A DNA stretch of 64,000 bases from Sipunculus nudus (taxonomy: Eukaryota > Annelida > Sipuncula > Golfingiida > Sipunculidae): contig CM049315.1 in NCBI GenBank assembly GCA_026874595.1, positions 68,393,916 through 68,457,915 of the forward strand. The letters run 5' to 3'. This document shows, in pieces, positions 1-37,165 of the stretch. A model generated the notes under the pieces. It was not told the DNA's origin. It ran no database searches and worked only from the letters and a program-made list of their open reading frames with translations. How positions within the stretch are numbered: position 1 is the stretch's first letter; each line of letters begins with the position of its first letter. A program made the translations under genes and the position numbers.

Positions 1-477
1 AATTAAAATATACAGTGACGAGAAATGGATCAGCAGAAATTTTTTTTTTTTCAAAATATAATGACAAATCAGTAGCAAACAAGAATACGGCACAGATATA
101 AAATCTGTATAAACAGGCAGAGGTTCACCGGCCCTTACGTCTTCCCAAACTCCATGCTTGAGTGACCCTGCAAAAAAGTGTTATGATGTGTTTAAATTAA
201 ATGCCCAAGGAATTTAAAAGTGGACAGGAATGGCCGAGTCGCAACCTACGCGTGTTCATTTCTAGATGATAGCTTCATTGTGTCTTTTGTCAAATCATTC
301 CGTAGCGAAAGTTGGTGCGGTTTAAAAGGGGGGTTCTTAGTATTTGAGCCCCTCGCGATGTCTCACCTGGAATTTCGGCGAAGTCTGGGTGCGGTTTTAA
401 TCGGAAGTGCGGTTTTAAGTGGAGATTTTACGGTACACAAAAAGTTCAATTGGCAACATGGCTGCTGGTCACCTGAT

Positions 478-1405
478 CATTACACATGTGACTTGGGTAT
501 GCACTCCTGACACTTCTTGAGTCCAGGCTGCTTATCTCTGTATACACAGGCACTCACTTGAGCTTCTCGCTGCTAAACAGAACCGGCTTGACACAGTCTC
601 CACCGAACTAAGTGAATACACTGAAAAATTGGCTTTCAGCCTTCTCTGAAACATCACTTAGACAATGTCTGTCACTGCAGTATAATCCTGGATGTATCCA
701 ACACTCTGTATCCGAATATGCCACCACACAACGAAATTTGGTACCATACACAAAGATCAGCATATCAGTTATCCTGGTCTGTTTGCTGGGCTTCACTATG
801 GCAGTACTCATCGGCTGTTTACAAGGGCTTCTGTAAACATGACCCTCTCAAGTCTGTTAGAGAGATCTACATTGGTAGCCCGCATACACTGACATTCTAT
901 ACACCGGGAAATCGTCCTTCAGCTGATCAGACAGTCTCAGACCCTCCTCTAGACCATCAAAAACAATCAAGTGTGCTGACCTAAGAGTTTGTGTTATTTC
1001 TCTAGCCTCTACCACTTATATACACCTGCTTATGTCACACATGCTGACCCCTTTTGACCTGTCACCCAACAGTATTATGTGGCCTGTCATTAATTACATG
1101 AATCCCAAAATGGACATGCCTCTAGAGACCAAAGCATTGGAAAAATCAAGTATGCAGGTGGGTTGCCTTTGAAGTTTACAGAAAACAATGCCACAACAGG
1201 AAACTGACCAATTCTCACAGAATTGCAACTGCACTGAAACCAACATCAAACAAACCACCTGGTCTAAACCTACGTCCACACGCAAACATCGATACATGAT
1301 ACTACATATTAATATACAACAAATTATAGAAACAATCATCTGGCTATACTATTCTAACTTGAATGTGCAATAAAATAAGTGAGTCACTGTTCTCTGGTGA
1401 TAATC
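478..1405 (+). repeat. Dispersed repeat family R1, copy 1
   Basis: Aligns by eye with 51318-52260 and, inverted, with 53370-54242. Shared landmarks are an ACACRTGACnT motif at the left, CCTGGATnnATCCAAC in the middle, and near the right end CAATCATCTGG followed by GCAATAAAATAA and CTGGTGA. Copies are clearly diverged. No coding capacity was recognised, so it may be a non-autonomous element or an LTR-like unit. Confidence 0.65.
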
Positions 1406-1776
1406 ATGCCTGCAATACAAGCAAAGTGTTTATGAGAGTTGGTCCATCATTTTCTACACAGCTCTAATGGGCACATTTGTGAAATCTCAACCCAGCAAAA
1501 ATTCCAATATAATCTTAAAAATTACTGGAGATTTATGCCTGATATACACATTTCATATTTGCAAATTGTTCAGTATTATAGAAAATTTATCCCTTAAATA
1601 CCTATATATATTTTATTAATTTTACTACAATTCTGCAGGTTTTCAAGTTGTAATCAGCTATAAGATTTCAAAAAGTTTCCTGTTTGAAATAAATAATTCA
1701 GCAGTTTATAGTGTTATCACATAGGAAAAATTCATGGGTGAGCCTTAGGTCCTTGGGCCCCTGTTATCTTATGCAG

Positions 1777-25215
<23,439 letters not shown>

Positions 25216-28200
25216 AACTGGCAGCCACTCAGCCAATCAGATACAGGTTTGCCTTGTCAGTATTTGGTGTTAAAACAAGCAAGAGATTGACACAGTAGGC
25301 TTATTTGATAAGGTGCTTCACTTCAGTAACTGGAAGTTAATTGGTAGACAATCAGCCTATCAGACTTTATGTGCGTTGTAGTATAGCCAATCAGCAAACA
25401 GAACTCTTCATTTGTGTGCATATTTGGTTGTTGTTTATGAAAAAAGGAACATGATTGAATGTTTGGCTGATTTATGAAACTGACAGATATTTGTGATGTA
25501 TGAAATATGAATGATACTCAGTAATGTATTTAAGAGCAAATTGATTTCTGAAATGTACATATATTTCATTGTAACACTTTTCCACATTTATACAAAACCA
25601 GTTAAGGTTTTTGATTTTCTTTTCAAGTTATATACAATGATAATGTCACATAGACCGTTGTAACCAGAATATTGCAGTCCTTTGGAGCCAGTTGGTAGAC
25701 ATTTTGAACCTGTCTGCCAAAGGTTTCATTCAAGCTTCACCAGGTGGCCATGGACAGGATCCATAGTACTGTTTGACACCAGCATTCAGCTTCTCAGTTG
25801 CTTGGTCATCAGATGATTGATGAGGTGATGTATATGTTACATTCACCACCAGATGTCTCTTGCTGCAATACTGTGAGCTATGCGACACAGAAGAGGCATT
25901 TTCTGCAGACTCTTGACTGGCCTTCCTGTATCATATTCACAAGGATGTTCAGCAGAAACATGTGTTTAATGCTTTTGTTTGTGCATATGTCACACCTGAT
26001 AATCATTAGGACTAGAAATATGAATATTGGTTCTTGAATGACAGTCTGTTGTCTTTCTGTTATAAGGTCACTCATGATAAGTGTTAGGACTAGTAGTATG
26101 AATATTGGTACTGTTATAAAATGCTTAACTACAGATGATACCATTTCATCTTTGTTGACCTAGTTTCTGTGAGTCTAAATGAACCCTTCCCCTTCTTACT
26201 CACTTCAGCTTTTATGCCATGGCTAATTGTATCATAGAGTAAGTAGAATTAAATGAGTATTATTTGAAATGAATTATTTTCTGAATGACCACATTATGGA
26301 ACTAACAAACTCTAAATGAACTGTTTGCTGATAAGTATGGTCCCATTACCAAGTATTGATCCTGTGACTAGAATTTGTCAGAAAGCTGCAGGTGGCAGCA
26401 CTGGTTTTGGCCCAATTTTAGTATGCAAAAAAGTGAATTCCACTTTTCTGTAGAATTGTCAGGAACAAAATGCTTTGTTTTTCATGTCTTTTGTTACCTT
26501 TACTTTAGAATAAGGAGGTTTAAATGTGTATGGATTAAAATTATTTATATAAAAAAAAGAATCATAACAGAACTTGGTGCATGTATTTGTTGATCGTCTT
26601 TAACCAACTAGCTCTGGAATTGCTGCAGCTGTGATCACCAAATATTACAAAATATTGATCTTGTGACTGATTTGTAAGTTTTTGCTGCAGATGGGGATAC
26701 CTACATTGACTTTTTTTATGAGCCAAATTGGTATAGATTCCACCTTTCTGAATGTTATCAAGATTTTAAGCAATAGGTGAGCAACAGCTGAAATTGAATT
26801 TCACTTTATTATCATATTGTTACAAACATATCAGGCACCAGTTTACTCACTCACACTTAAAACATTTTGTTCTCATGTTTAGAATGACAGACTGCAGCCT
26901 CAGTGGAATACTAAGCTTGGCACAGATCATTCCCTTTAGATCTTGACTGTTCAAACTTAATATGCAGGCAGTTTTTGGAAAACTCTCTTTGTAAACCATA
27001 AAATAGATCACTTTCAGACGAGCTAAATTGATTATTTTTGAAGATTTTTAGAAAACATTTTCTGACTGCAAATATTTGAAAGCTCAGAAGGGAGACCTCT
27101 AGTGAAGTAGGGGTAAGGCCAAAAAAAAGGTATCGTTCTCAGGCACTCTTTTCAAAAATCAGTGAGGGGGGGGGGGGGGGGGGAGTATTTTATTTTTTAC
27201 CTTTTTGTAAGTTTTGATAAAAATGTCATATGCTTAGAGAAAAGTTTGAAAATAACAATTTTTTTGCTAAACAGGTAAAAGTACTACATCAGTTGTATTA
27301 TTCATTTTCTTAATAGATACTAAAAAAATTTTTTGATGTGGAGGGTTAAAATTGATGCGGGCCCTGCCTGAGAACCATACCTTTTATTTTTTTTGGCCTA
27401 ACTAAACATTTATATGGATATTGTCAGGTTATTACTGAATAAGATACAGTCATTTGTTGGATGAGCATGTGCCATATATAGGAAATTTATTCTGAAAATG
27501 TAAGAGAAAGGACAGCAGAAAACAAGGAACAGGTTTAGGAATATGACCTTTTGAAGAACTTATGTGTTCATTACGGAAAAATTACATAATATTGTTACAC
27601 ATCTTTTAACGTGAATCATTTATAAAAACGGGAAGATACTGTGTTGGTTACAGTGTTGAGTATGATATATTTGTTACACTGTAAAAATTAAAGCAAAAAC
27701 AACCTCTGCCTGTTGTGGATTCATGATGCCCCAGGGGTGAATCCAGGAATTTTTTAAAGGGGGTTCCAGTCAAGTAAGACTAATGAGAAAACCTTGAAGA
27801 GGTTTGGAAAAGGAAGGGGTTCTAGGCTGAACCCCTGAAGAAAGTTGTTACAGACAACCTGCCCCTCCTCCATTGGATGTGTTGCTGTATTCCATTGAAC
27901 ACTTTAACATGGGCATGATTTCAGTTACTGGTGTGTCCTAATCTGGTTGCATTATGATAGCTAGTATTTTATAATTTTCAACAAATTGGTAATTAAATGC
28001 ATGGAAGACATAAATTTATCATGGTGACATTTTAAATGAAAAGGTTGCACTGTTTTTTGTCTGTGAGAGCATTTGCTGTACTATAATGAAAGCTAATGTG
28101 TTCATCAATATTTCTGTTATTTAATGACTATAAAATAGAGTATATAAACAGGTGATAGAGGACATGTATGGTGTAGGGCTTCTGCTGAACAGCAAATGTG

Positions 28201-28541
28201 CTCTTTTCATATATATTTGTCATTCTTTAATACTGTGTACAGCAGCTGACAGTATTTATTGATATTCAGGCCTTCTAATAATGCATTAATTGAAAGTATC
28301 ATACTGGTTTAATATAGCCAGAGAGCTATTACGTTCGGACTGTTAAATGGTTTGTTGTTAATCCACTGCGACATGAATAATAATTATAAGGTGAGACCTG
28401 CCAATGATAGCAGTCAGTTTCATTATGGGCAGCTACATTTGCATTTAAGTTCAGGGAATCAGTTTGAATATATTTAGTGTTAAAAATGTAAATAATTTTA
28501 AAATTTAAATGGAAAGTAATTCCATGCATCATGCCAATAAA
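25216..28541 (+). other. Probable 3' UTR and downstream flank of the MBT gene
   Basis: No coding sequence is visible. Candidate poly(A) signals include ATTAAA near 27689 and AATAAA at 28536-28541 (CCAATAAAATTG), but the true cleavage site cannot be chosen by eye. A GGCC-ended MITE lies inside at 27117-27398. Confidence 0.4.
27117..27398. mobile_element. GGCC-ended MITE, copy 2
   Basis: GGCCAAAAAAAAGGTATCGT then TCTCAGGCA at the left, with TGCCTGAGAACCATACC ... TTTTTGGCC at the right. TAA borders the element on both sides, a possible 3-bp target duplication. It contains a G18 run (27166-27183). Confidence 0.75.
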
Positions 28542-29297
28542 ATTGCAAAAATGACTGAATCACTGAGAAGAAGTAAATGATGCTATGGTACATCTGTAAA
28601 ACAGTGTGTTGACATTAATATTATGACCGGAAAGAATTAATGTTATACAATATTGTGTCAGCAATTGCAGTAAAACCTTGTTATGTATAAGTGGAAGGAA
28701 TCTGTCGGTTCTCTCATTTGCCAGACTAGTTACAACTTCTTGAGCAGTGAACTAGTTTATAAGAATGGAAGGATTTATCACACTGTTTCAGACTGGGGAG
28801 AGTCAAAGTCGATACTTGGAAATGTTGACACAGACCTAAAAAGCAGGTTGTTCTATAAATCAACATTTGACATATCCTGACATAAATGCTTACCTTTGAA
28901 CCTGACACAATACTGATCTTGTGTATATAGAAGATATTTTGTATGTCTCTTGTTGAACAAGTCCAGGAAGGGATAGTTATGTTACTAGTTATTTGTTGTT
29001 GTTGCTAACTGTTATGAATATCAAAACCGTTTAAATGCATGCTGGCTAGCCATGCTGGCAGAAATTTAATTTTTCAATTCATTATCTTCCTATTGTTAAG
29101 GAAAGTCCTGCTGATATGCTATAGGGGCATTGCATTAATTTTGAACTGGTTTTGAACTGGAATTGTGTAAAATATATATGTGTGCTTTTTGGAGGTAACC
29201 ATTTACTGAAGGTGTCATTTGATATCTTTGTCATATTGTTTATAGATGGTACTAAATGATTTATTTGTATTTTATTATTATTGTTGTTTTTCTGATG

Positions 29298-29302
<5 letters not shown>

Positions 29303-29340
<38 letters not shown>
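29303..29340. repeat. (TA)n microsatellite
   Basis: About 19 uninterrupted TA units. Confidence 0.98.
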
Positions 29341-29346
<6 letters not shown>

Positions 29347-31398
29347 ATATAATATAAAATATGTGCGAATGAGCCAGTCCATATTTTTAAGTAAATGCAA
29401 AATTAAAACCTTTATATTTGTTAATATGGTCATCTGTAGACTGGTTTGTATTACAACTTCTGTGAAAGACCCATTTCTTAAGAATCACAATTATTAGATG
29501 GAGATATTACATAAATACCCCCCCCCCCCCCCCCCCTTCCCCCCGGCCCCCTTTGGATTTTAACCAATTTTGTACTCCAGCGGCACTAAAAAGCTTTTTA
29601 TATCACCATCCAACATTTTGTTCATGTATTCTCATTTTGAAATGCTAGGGTTTGATTAAAACTGACTCCTAATTCCATCAAGGTTCTGAGGAACATTGAT
29701 ATTTTAAACCACCAGCGATTCACACAAATGCATTAACCGCTTTAATGACAGGGAACTGGTATAGTTCACTTGACTCCGACATTCTTTTCTGTTGTATTTA
29801 AACAAATACTAAGGACTTGATGTATTGCCTATCTCGAGGACCTCAAGGATGGTAATAAAGAGAACCAGTGTAAAATTTTCTTCTTGAACAAACAATGATT
29901 TTGTCACTGTCTCTCTTGGAACCTGGAACACCAGAAAAACTATGCAACAAAATTCAAAACCTAACTCCTTTTATTTCTTTGTCATGTGATAAGTGTGTGA
30001 TAATATCTAGCTAAATTGGCAGTGAAAAAAACCTTGACCTTTCTTCTTTATCATTTATATTTGTAAAGCAACCAGTATTTTATTTTTTCGTAGAATTTCC
30101 GTAAATAAAGTACCATAAACAGATGTCTCGTCATCTGAAACAATAGGCCTACAAGTGGAAACATTTACATAACCGCTTTTATATAAACTATACTGCCCGG
30201 TCACCTGTTGACATTATATCTGTGGTATTTCATGGAATGTTTTTTATAAATTCAATAAAAAATACCATCAGTGTTATACATATTAGCCAGTATAAAGTTT
30301 AAAAGTATAACAGTGGTACTGTTTGCACGTTTCATTTGAACGATCTGTTTGCCACCGATCAAGTTCATTTCTCTTATGAAAGAACAACAAACGATGCGTG
30401 ACGTTTACATAAGGAGAGTTTGTTTTCATACATTTTGTAAAGCATGAACGCGTCATCATTGTATTATTGACAGAGAAGTTTGGGTTTACATTGCCCGTTG
30501 CGTTCTTGGCCCGGAAATGAAATAGTAACGCATCACTGATGCGCACGCATCACTAATTATGTTGCAAGAATTAGTCCTTAATCATACAATTTTACCATGT
30601 TCTTTTCCTATTAATGCAGCTTTTATCAACTAGACCAGATATATAAATACTGCAGTGTGGCGAACCAGCACTCATTCAAAACAGGGAGGATATATATGCA
30701 TATTAAAATACGATTTTCAGTTACCCGGATAAGTCACTGTTGTACATTGGACTTGTTCCCGCTCATCATATATAGATAACTGTACATAGCTGGGTCAGAT
30801 AAGCTATTGAATTGGGCGTTTTTTATGTCATAGCTGTAAGATATGGATTAAGACATATCTTAATGATTTTAAATTTATAGTTGCATAAGGTCAATACTGA
30901 ATGTTGAATATCGCGGTAAAGCATGACCCCTAGGTTCAAGGTTAAGGCATCTGCTGTCGTCATAATAATCCCATAATAAAAAAATAACTATTAACATAAT
31001 GAAAAAAAAATTAGTTATGACACCATGCATGACAAGGTGTGAAATTGTGTCAAATCTCGCTTTTAATACAAGAAAGAATATAGAAATATGACTGAGAGTT
31101 ATTTGGAGTTTCTATCAGTGCTGCTGACATATCAGCCACGCGTCCTGTATTGTCTTTTTTTTCCTTTTGTCGGCTCAGGTAAAGTTCGAGGAAATTTAAC
31201 TGCAAAATGAAATATTTGCTACCTTCCAAAAGTACTAGTGTAGCAGAACACATTACGGGCATTGCAGATGATGTCTAGCTTTCTCAGGCATTACAAAAAT
31301 AAAGTTTCCAGAAGAATTCAGGGGCTTATTGTTATACTGATGTCAACAAAATTCGCTTTCTTACTTTGTATCACATCCCCTGGCGAGGCCGCGGCTGG

Positions 31399-31403
<5 letters not shown>

Positions 31404-31452
<49 letters not shown>
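31404..31452. repeat. (GA)n microsatellite followed by a G run
   Basis: About 19 AG units and then a run of G residues. Confidence 0.98.
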
Positions 31453-32281
31453 ATTTGGAGAAAGTGATTTAAAAAAAAAGCAGTGCAGGGGGCGAAATAT
31501 GGAATATCTATGTTAATATTTCGTTACATTCTTTTATAAAATCAGTTTGTTTTAGAAAAAAGATTGTTACCATTATGCGATACTAAGAAAACACATTTGT
31601 TCATGTAATGTGTACCTATATTTAAATTATTGAATTGTTTCACAGTATCTTTTTTTATTTTTGTTAATTAGGCACACAGGTAGGTATAGATTGCTGTTGT
31701 TTAAAGGGTAACACCTCTGTTCATTCACCAATTCTGGTGGTACTGACCTTGAGAAGAAAATCTTGTGTGAACCAACGATAGTATAGTTGATGAAACATTG
31801 TTTCAAAGGTGCATGAATGTTTTATTGCCGGAAGAACAAGAACTGTATTTTCCTTTTAAAATCAGTATAGGAGATTGGTAAGTCATCCCCGCCGTCAAAA
31901 AGTTTAAACTGTTTTACACTACTTTGGTTATTTGTCCAGGTAATACTTCTCAGTTAATTGTATAGTAAATAACATTAAGATTAACTAGTTAATTGTCCTT
32001 ATACCTTGTTGTGCATGTTTCACATGAATTTCTTTTGTCTCTTGGGGGTTTATGATATTTGATGTCACACTATTTGACACCCATGTTGGTCAGCCGATAA
32101 CCGAATTCCAACGTTTCCACTTTTTATGGGTAAGGTGCAAAATTACTGGCAGTCCATAAGGACACTCAGAACCAGGGGTCTCATGCGCAACCCTTGGGCG
32201 CAAAGAGGATAGGTAGGCAGGAACATGGTACAATACAGTGCGCAGGCCGGACACTGGGGAAAGGGGGTGGGGGATTAATCT

Positions 32282-32340
32282 GGTAAGTTGTACTGGGATT
32301 CGAACTTGAGTCGCTCTTTTAGTGAGCCACGATTGCTGGT
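32282..32340 (-). pseudogene. tRNA-like fragment, possible SINE head
   Basis: On the minus strand TGGCTCACTAAAAGAGCGAC precedes AAGTTCGAATCCC, which resembles RNA polymerase III A and B boxes. The boxes are closer together than in an intact tRNA, so this is at best a truncated tRNA-derived element. Confidence 0.3.
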
Positions 32341-33384
32341 ACAATAACAACTTTGTAGTTTTGAATATATAGCTATACTGAGTGGCATGGGGGGGGGGGG
32401 GTGTAAGGCAATAAAACACGAGGACATTGGCAAATATGCTGATGGAACAAGCATCCTACCTGATTCGGTTATAGCTGGAAAATATCGTAATTCGGGATAT
32501 TGAGATCTGTCTTTAATTTGTTTTACTCTCTTATATTACTTGCATAAAATCAAATGAAATTGGTTAAATATGTTGTATTGTTGTTCCAGAAATAATTTGA
32601 TGTTAAACTTGATTTGATGTAAAGATGTATACAATGATCTGTAAAGATCCAAGATGTGAATTGTAGGATGTAAAAGTCGTTCTGTGCGGTTTTCATGATT
32701 TGATTATCTGTATCATGTATTTGTCAGGTGAAAGTCGAGTTGATTATTTTCTTGTTACTCAAGTTCTTGAGCAATAAATAAGGTCATAAACGTATCCATC
32801 GTGGTTTTCTTTACCTGAGCTCAAAGACTGCGTTTCAAGTTGAGCTGGCCTCACCCCGGTAACATTAAGCGTCACTACGGACACGGTCGCCGATGGCCAT
32901 ACAGATTTGGTCCAGAGTATTTTCCTCTTATTAACATAGGAAATTTACCATTTTCATACGCCTGTCTTAGGCTGCCTTTCCATACATGCGGATATTTGCT
33001 CGTGCGGTTTCCCGCATGCGGAGAGCCCCTTCCAATTGATGTGTGCATGCCCCGCATTTGATTGACCCATTTATTGGGGGTAAGCGCATCCACTAATAAT
33101 CATTTCTCAACCTTTAGAGTAATGTTAAAAATCAGTATTCAGTTTTAAACATTTATACTAGCGAGGCAAAGCTTGAAGCGGATTATAATTTAGTGTCTGA
33201 CAAGCCAGGCTTACATGGTGGCCATCTCCTGTCACATTTTACTTATAGTTGGTTTTTGGGCCGTATCTTGATGATAACTATAGTCGTATATATTCTATTT
33301 TGCAGCCTAAAATGACTGTCAGTTCTTTGATCTTTTCCAAAAACAAGCGCTTATACCAGCAACTGATAAACCGCCGGTGGTGTT

Positions 33385-33710
33385 CGCATGCGGGCCCCCA
33401 AAGAAAAAACAAATCAGCATGGACAATGATAATACACTGGTTCGATTTGACGCGCGCAGGGATCAGCATGTATTGAAAGGGGAGAATGATTATACACTGG
33501 TAGAATATGACCCACGCGTGGGTCCGTATGTTTTGAAAGGGGACTGATAATACACTTGTTGGATTTGACCCGCGCGGGCCCCCAAAGAAAAAACAAATCA
33601 GCATGGACAATGATAATACACTGGTTCGATTTGACGCGCGCAGGGATCCGCACGTATGGAAAGGGGACAGTGATAATACACTTATTGGACTAGACCCACG
33701 CTAGTCTCTT
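33385..33710 (+). repeat. 60-bp GC-rich minisatellite, locus 1
   Basis: About five units carry GGACAATGATAATACACTGG or ...CTTGTTGG, then GATTTGACCCGCGCG, GGTCCGCATGTATG and GAAAGGGG. Two units have the insert CCCCAAAGAAAAAACAAATC. It ends 70 bp before the large inverted-repeat element. The same unit occurs at 43515-43815. Confidence 0.85.
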
Positions 33711-33783
33711 ACACAGACACACGGTGGCGCTCCGCAACCCCCCAGTGGGTCTGTAAACGGAGACTATTTTGGGCCTGGGATTC

Positions 33784-36700
33784 GGGAGGGTATAATTCGC
33801 TGATCAGCGCGCTGATCAGCGGTCTGTAGTATAAAACGCTGATCAGCGCGCTGATCAGCGACCTTTCAATTAAAGCATTAATTTCAGGCAAATTAACCCC
33901 CATAAAGCAACATTCGACTAGTTTGTGATAAAATATGATTAAAAGCACCTTTTCTATCAATATTTCGTATTATCAAACATATGCATATATTTTTATTGTG
34001 TTAATTATTATACATGAAACGCAACCTACCTGCCAGTGACTATTTCGCTGGTCAGCAGCGCTGATCATCGACCTTTCAATCCAAGCATTAATTTCAGGCA
34101 AATTAGCCCCAATATAATAATCTCCGACTATTATGTGATTAAGAGTGATCTGAAGACACATATTCTATAAGTATTTCGTATTTACAAACACACGAATACA
34201 TTTTTAATGTATTACTTATTATGCATGAAACCTTTCTACCACCTATTATTTCGCTGATCAGCAAGGGTATATCTAAAACCCGGAGATCTCCGGCCGGAGA
34301 TCAAAATAAACCCAGAGATCGCGATATTTTAATTAATAAGGCAGCAATAAGTATTAAACGTTCCCCTTGACATTTCTAAATGACATACGCATCGAATATG
34401 ATACTTAATTTGCAAGTGCACAAAGTATTTATTCAGTTATCCACGGAAACCTCACCCGGAGACGACCCGGAGATCGTCCGGGCAAGCTGGCGGTCTCCGG
34501 ACGATCTCCGGGTCGTCTCCGGGTGAGGTTTCCGTGGATTACTGAATAAATACTTTGTGCACTTGCAAATTAAGTATCATATTCGATGCGGATGTCATTT
34601 AGAAATGTAAAGGGGAACGTTTAATACTTATTGCTGCCTTATTAATTAAGATATCGCGATCTCCGGGTTTATTTTGATCTCCGGCCGGAGATCTCCGGGT
34701 TTTAGATACACCCGATCAGCAAACTGCGCAATCGGTTGACGATGATAAATTGCTCATCGGCAACGATTTACGTATTTCTTTACTAAGATACCTGTCACCA
34801 GCAATTCTCTATAGAATAGGGGGCATAGAGGGCTCCCAGCTGTTTTACTTATTTCCTGTGAAAACCGAATGGTTGCCAATACATTGTACCACATACAATT
34901 TACAAATATCCGTTCCCCACAGACCACTCGGAGATATTAGCTGACAGTAGGGGGCGCTGCAGTAATTTGTTGGTAGGTGTTCACCGGCCAGGTGATATAA
35001 ATAGCTGAGATAAACACTTAGTTTGAATGTATATAAAATTTGAATTTATTAAAAAAGATATGTTAAATGTATATCGCAAAGCTCTAAAATGAGTACCTTT
35101 GATTTTAATGAAATATTAAGTATGCAATTGACCTATACACTATACTTCTTTCCCAAAGAGCCAGTGCATTTATTCAGTTTCCCCATAAGAATAGTAAATT
35201 TTTTTCGCACAAATGAAAACTGACAGACCATTTCACAAGCCACTCATCAGTGTCTCAAATAGAATGAGTGAAGATTTATTTAAAGTATCACAGAAAATAT
35301 ATTGCAGTATAAAAAAAAGCACACGCATGACAAAAAAGCATTCTGTGAAATGCCAATACAAATTGAAACTATAAAAAAGAGAAAGACGATTATAATAAAT
35401 TCAAAATTGAACTTATTGAAAATATTTATTATAAAAGAAGTCTGCATGCTTTAAGTAATAATTTTGCCAATGATTTCATTTATATTAATTCAACACCGTT
35501 CTCCTTCTTCAACACCGTTATATATTGAAAATATTCATTTATTTAAGAAGAAAAAAATGACTTACGAGACATATTAGAAAATATTTTTATCACCAACAGT
35601 TTTATTGACCGAGAAAGATTGCTATATTTTCCTTCTATTTATTGCATTATACCTTCTGTGGTTTGCAGTTGTATTTTGTTTCTGGATATAAACGTAACAC
35701 ATACAATTAAAAATACTCAATTTCCAAGGTTAAAATATATTTTTTTATTATAAAGTACATTATTTGCACAAGTGTACCCTTCTTATTTGTTTCTCAATTA
35801 ATTATGTGGGACCGTGAAATTCGCATGAAAATACTAGTCTCCAGCTCAATCTTTCATAAATATAATTTCCAACCATTGCTTTAAGTCTGAAACGGTGTTG
35901 AAATTGATAATACACTTATGCATTAAATTATCCAAAACTATAACTTTTCATGAAACAGCCTGCTCTACTGAAAATAATTTTATATGGTTTACATTTATAT
36001 TGCTATGTTAGACTCTATAAAATAAATATTAAGATGTTATTTTTCAGATGCTGTACCTGTTGAAACCTATAGTTTTTCTTAGAAAGACCCTTTCATTTAA
36101 TTTTAAATCCTATTACGGTTTCTTATTGGAATTGGATTAAATATGTCTTCATCTTAACAATTAAGTAAATGCGCTCTCACTTTTGTCTGATAAAAATACA
36201 TGTTGTTTTACCTGTTCTTATATGCCTACTTTCAAATTTATTAATTGAAACAATATTAAACAATATTAGCGATTGCAAAAAAAAAAATCCACAGTCGACA
36301 ATATATTGCTGTGGGTTCATTAGTGGCATTTTCAATTAAATATAAGTGCATGATATTGTAAATAAATTCAAATTTTTAAATACATTCAAACTAATTAAGT
36401 ATATATCTCAGCTTTTTCTATCACCTGGCCGGTGAACACCTACCAAAAAAATTACTGAAGCGCCCCCTACTGTCAGCTAATATCTCCGAGTGGTCGGTGG
36501 GGAACGGATATTTGTAAATTGTATGTGGTACGATGTATTGGCAATCATTCCGTTTTCACAGGAAATAAGTAAAACAACTGGGAGTCCTCTATGTTACCAT
36601 TATAAAGAATTACTATGACAGGTATCTTAGTCAAGAAATACGTAAATCGTTGCCGATGAGCACTTTATCAGCGTCAAGCGATTGCGCAGCGAAATAGTAG

Positions 36701-37165
36701 GTGGTAGAAAGGTTTCATGCATAATAAGTAATACATTAAAAATGTATTCGTGTGTTTGTAAATACGAAATACTTATAGAACATGTGTCTACAGATCACAC
36801 TTAATCACATAATAGTCGGAGATTGTTATATTGGGGCTAATTTTCCTGAAATTAATGCTTGGATTGAAAGGTCGATGATCAGCGCTGCTGATCAGCGAAA
36901 TAGTCACTGGCAGGTAGGTTGCGTTTCAGTATAATATTTAACTGTTAACACAATAAAATATATGCATATGTTTGGCAATACGTAATACTGATAGATTAGG
37001 TGCTTTTAATCATATTTGATCACAAAATAGTCGAAGGTTGCTTTTTTGGGGGCTAATTTGCCTGAAATTAATGCTTTAATTGAAAGGTCGCTGATCAGCG
37101 CGCTGATCAGCGTTTTATACTGCAGACCGCTGATCAGCGCGCTGATCAGCGAATTATACCCTCCC
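33784..37165. mobile_element. 3.38-kb long-inverted-repeat transposon with 9-bp target duplication (Mutator-like, non-autonomous)
   Basis: The element starts GGGAGGGTATAATTCGCTGA and ends with the exact inverse TCAGCGAATTATACCCTCCC. CTGGGATTC lies immediately outside both ends (33775-33783 and 37166-37174). The arms, about 33784-35050 (including a 449-bp insertion) and 36368-37165, align inverted over about 0.8 kb; the centre is AT-rich and has no ORF of note. Long arms and a 9-bp duplication fit the Mutator/MULE class; no transposase is present. Foldback elements of another superfamily are the alternative. Confidence 0.88.
34265..34713. mobile_element. Nested 449-bp foldback MITE with 9-bp target duplication
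   Basis: The left half and right half are nearly perfect inverted copies over about 220 bp each, meeting near 34488. The ends are GGGTATATCTAAAACCCGGA and, inverted, GGGTGTATCTAAAACCCGGA. GATCAGCAA flanks both sides (34256-34264 and 34714-34722). It lies in the left arm of the larger element; the right arm lacks it. Confidence 0.92.

Larger units (their letters stand above)
28542..33384. other. Gene-poor stretch with simple repeats
   Basis: I see no supportable coding exon. It contains a (TA)n tract at 29303-29340, C19 at 29518-29536, a (GA)n tract at 31404-31441 followed by a G run, G13 at 32389-32401, and a tRNA-like stretch on the minus strand near 32282-32340. Confidence 0.5.

Noticed and set aside
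31262-31516. 84-codon ORF with an ERERER run
   Set aside because: Driven by a GA microsatellite and a G run.
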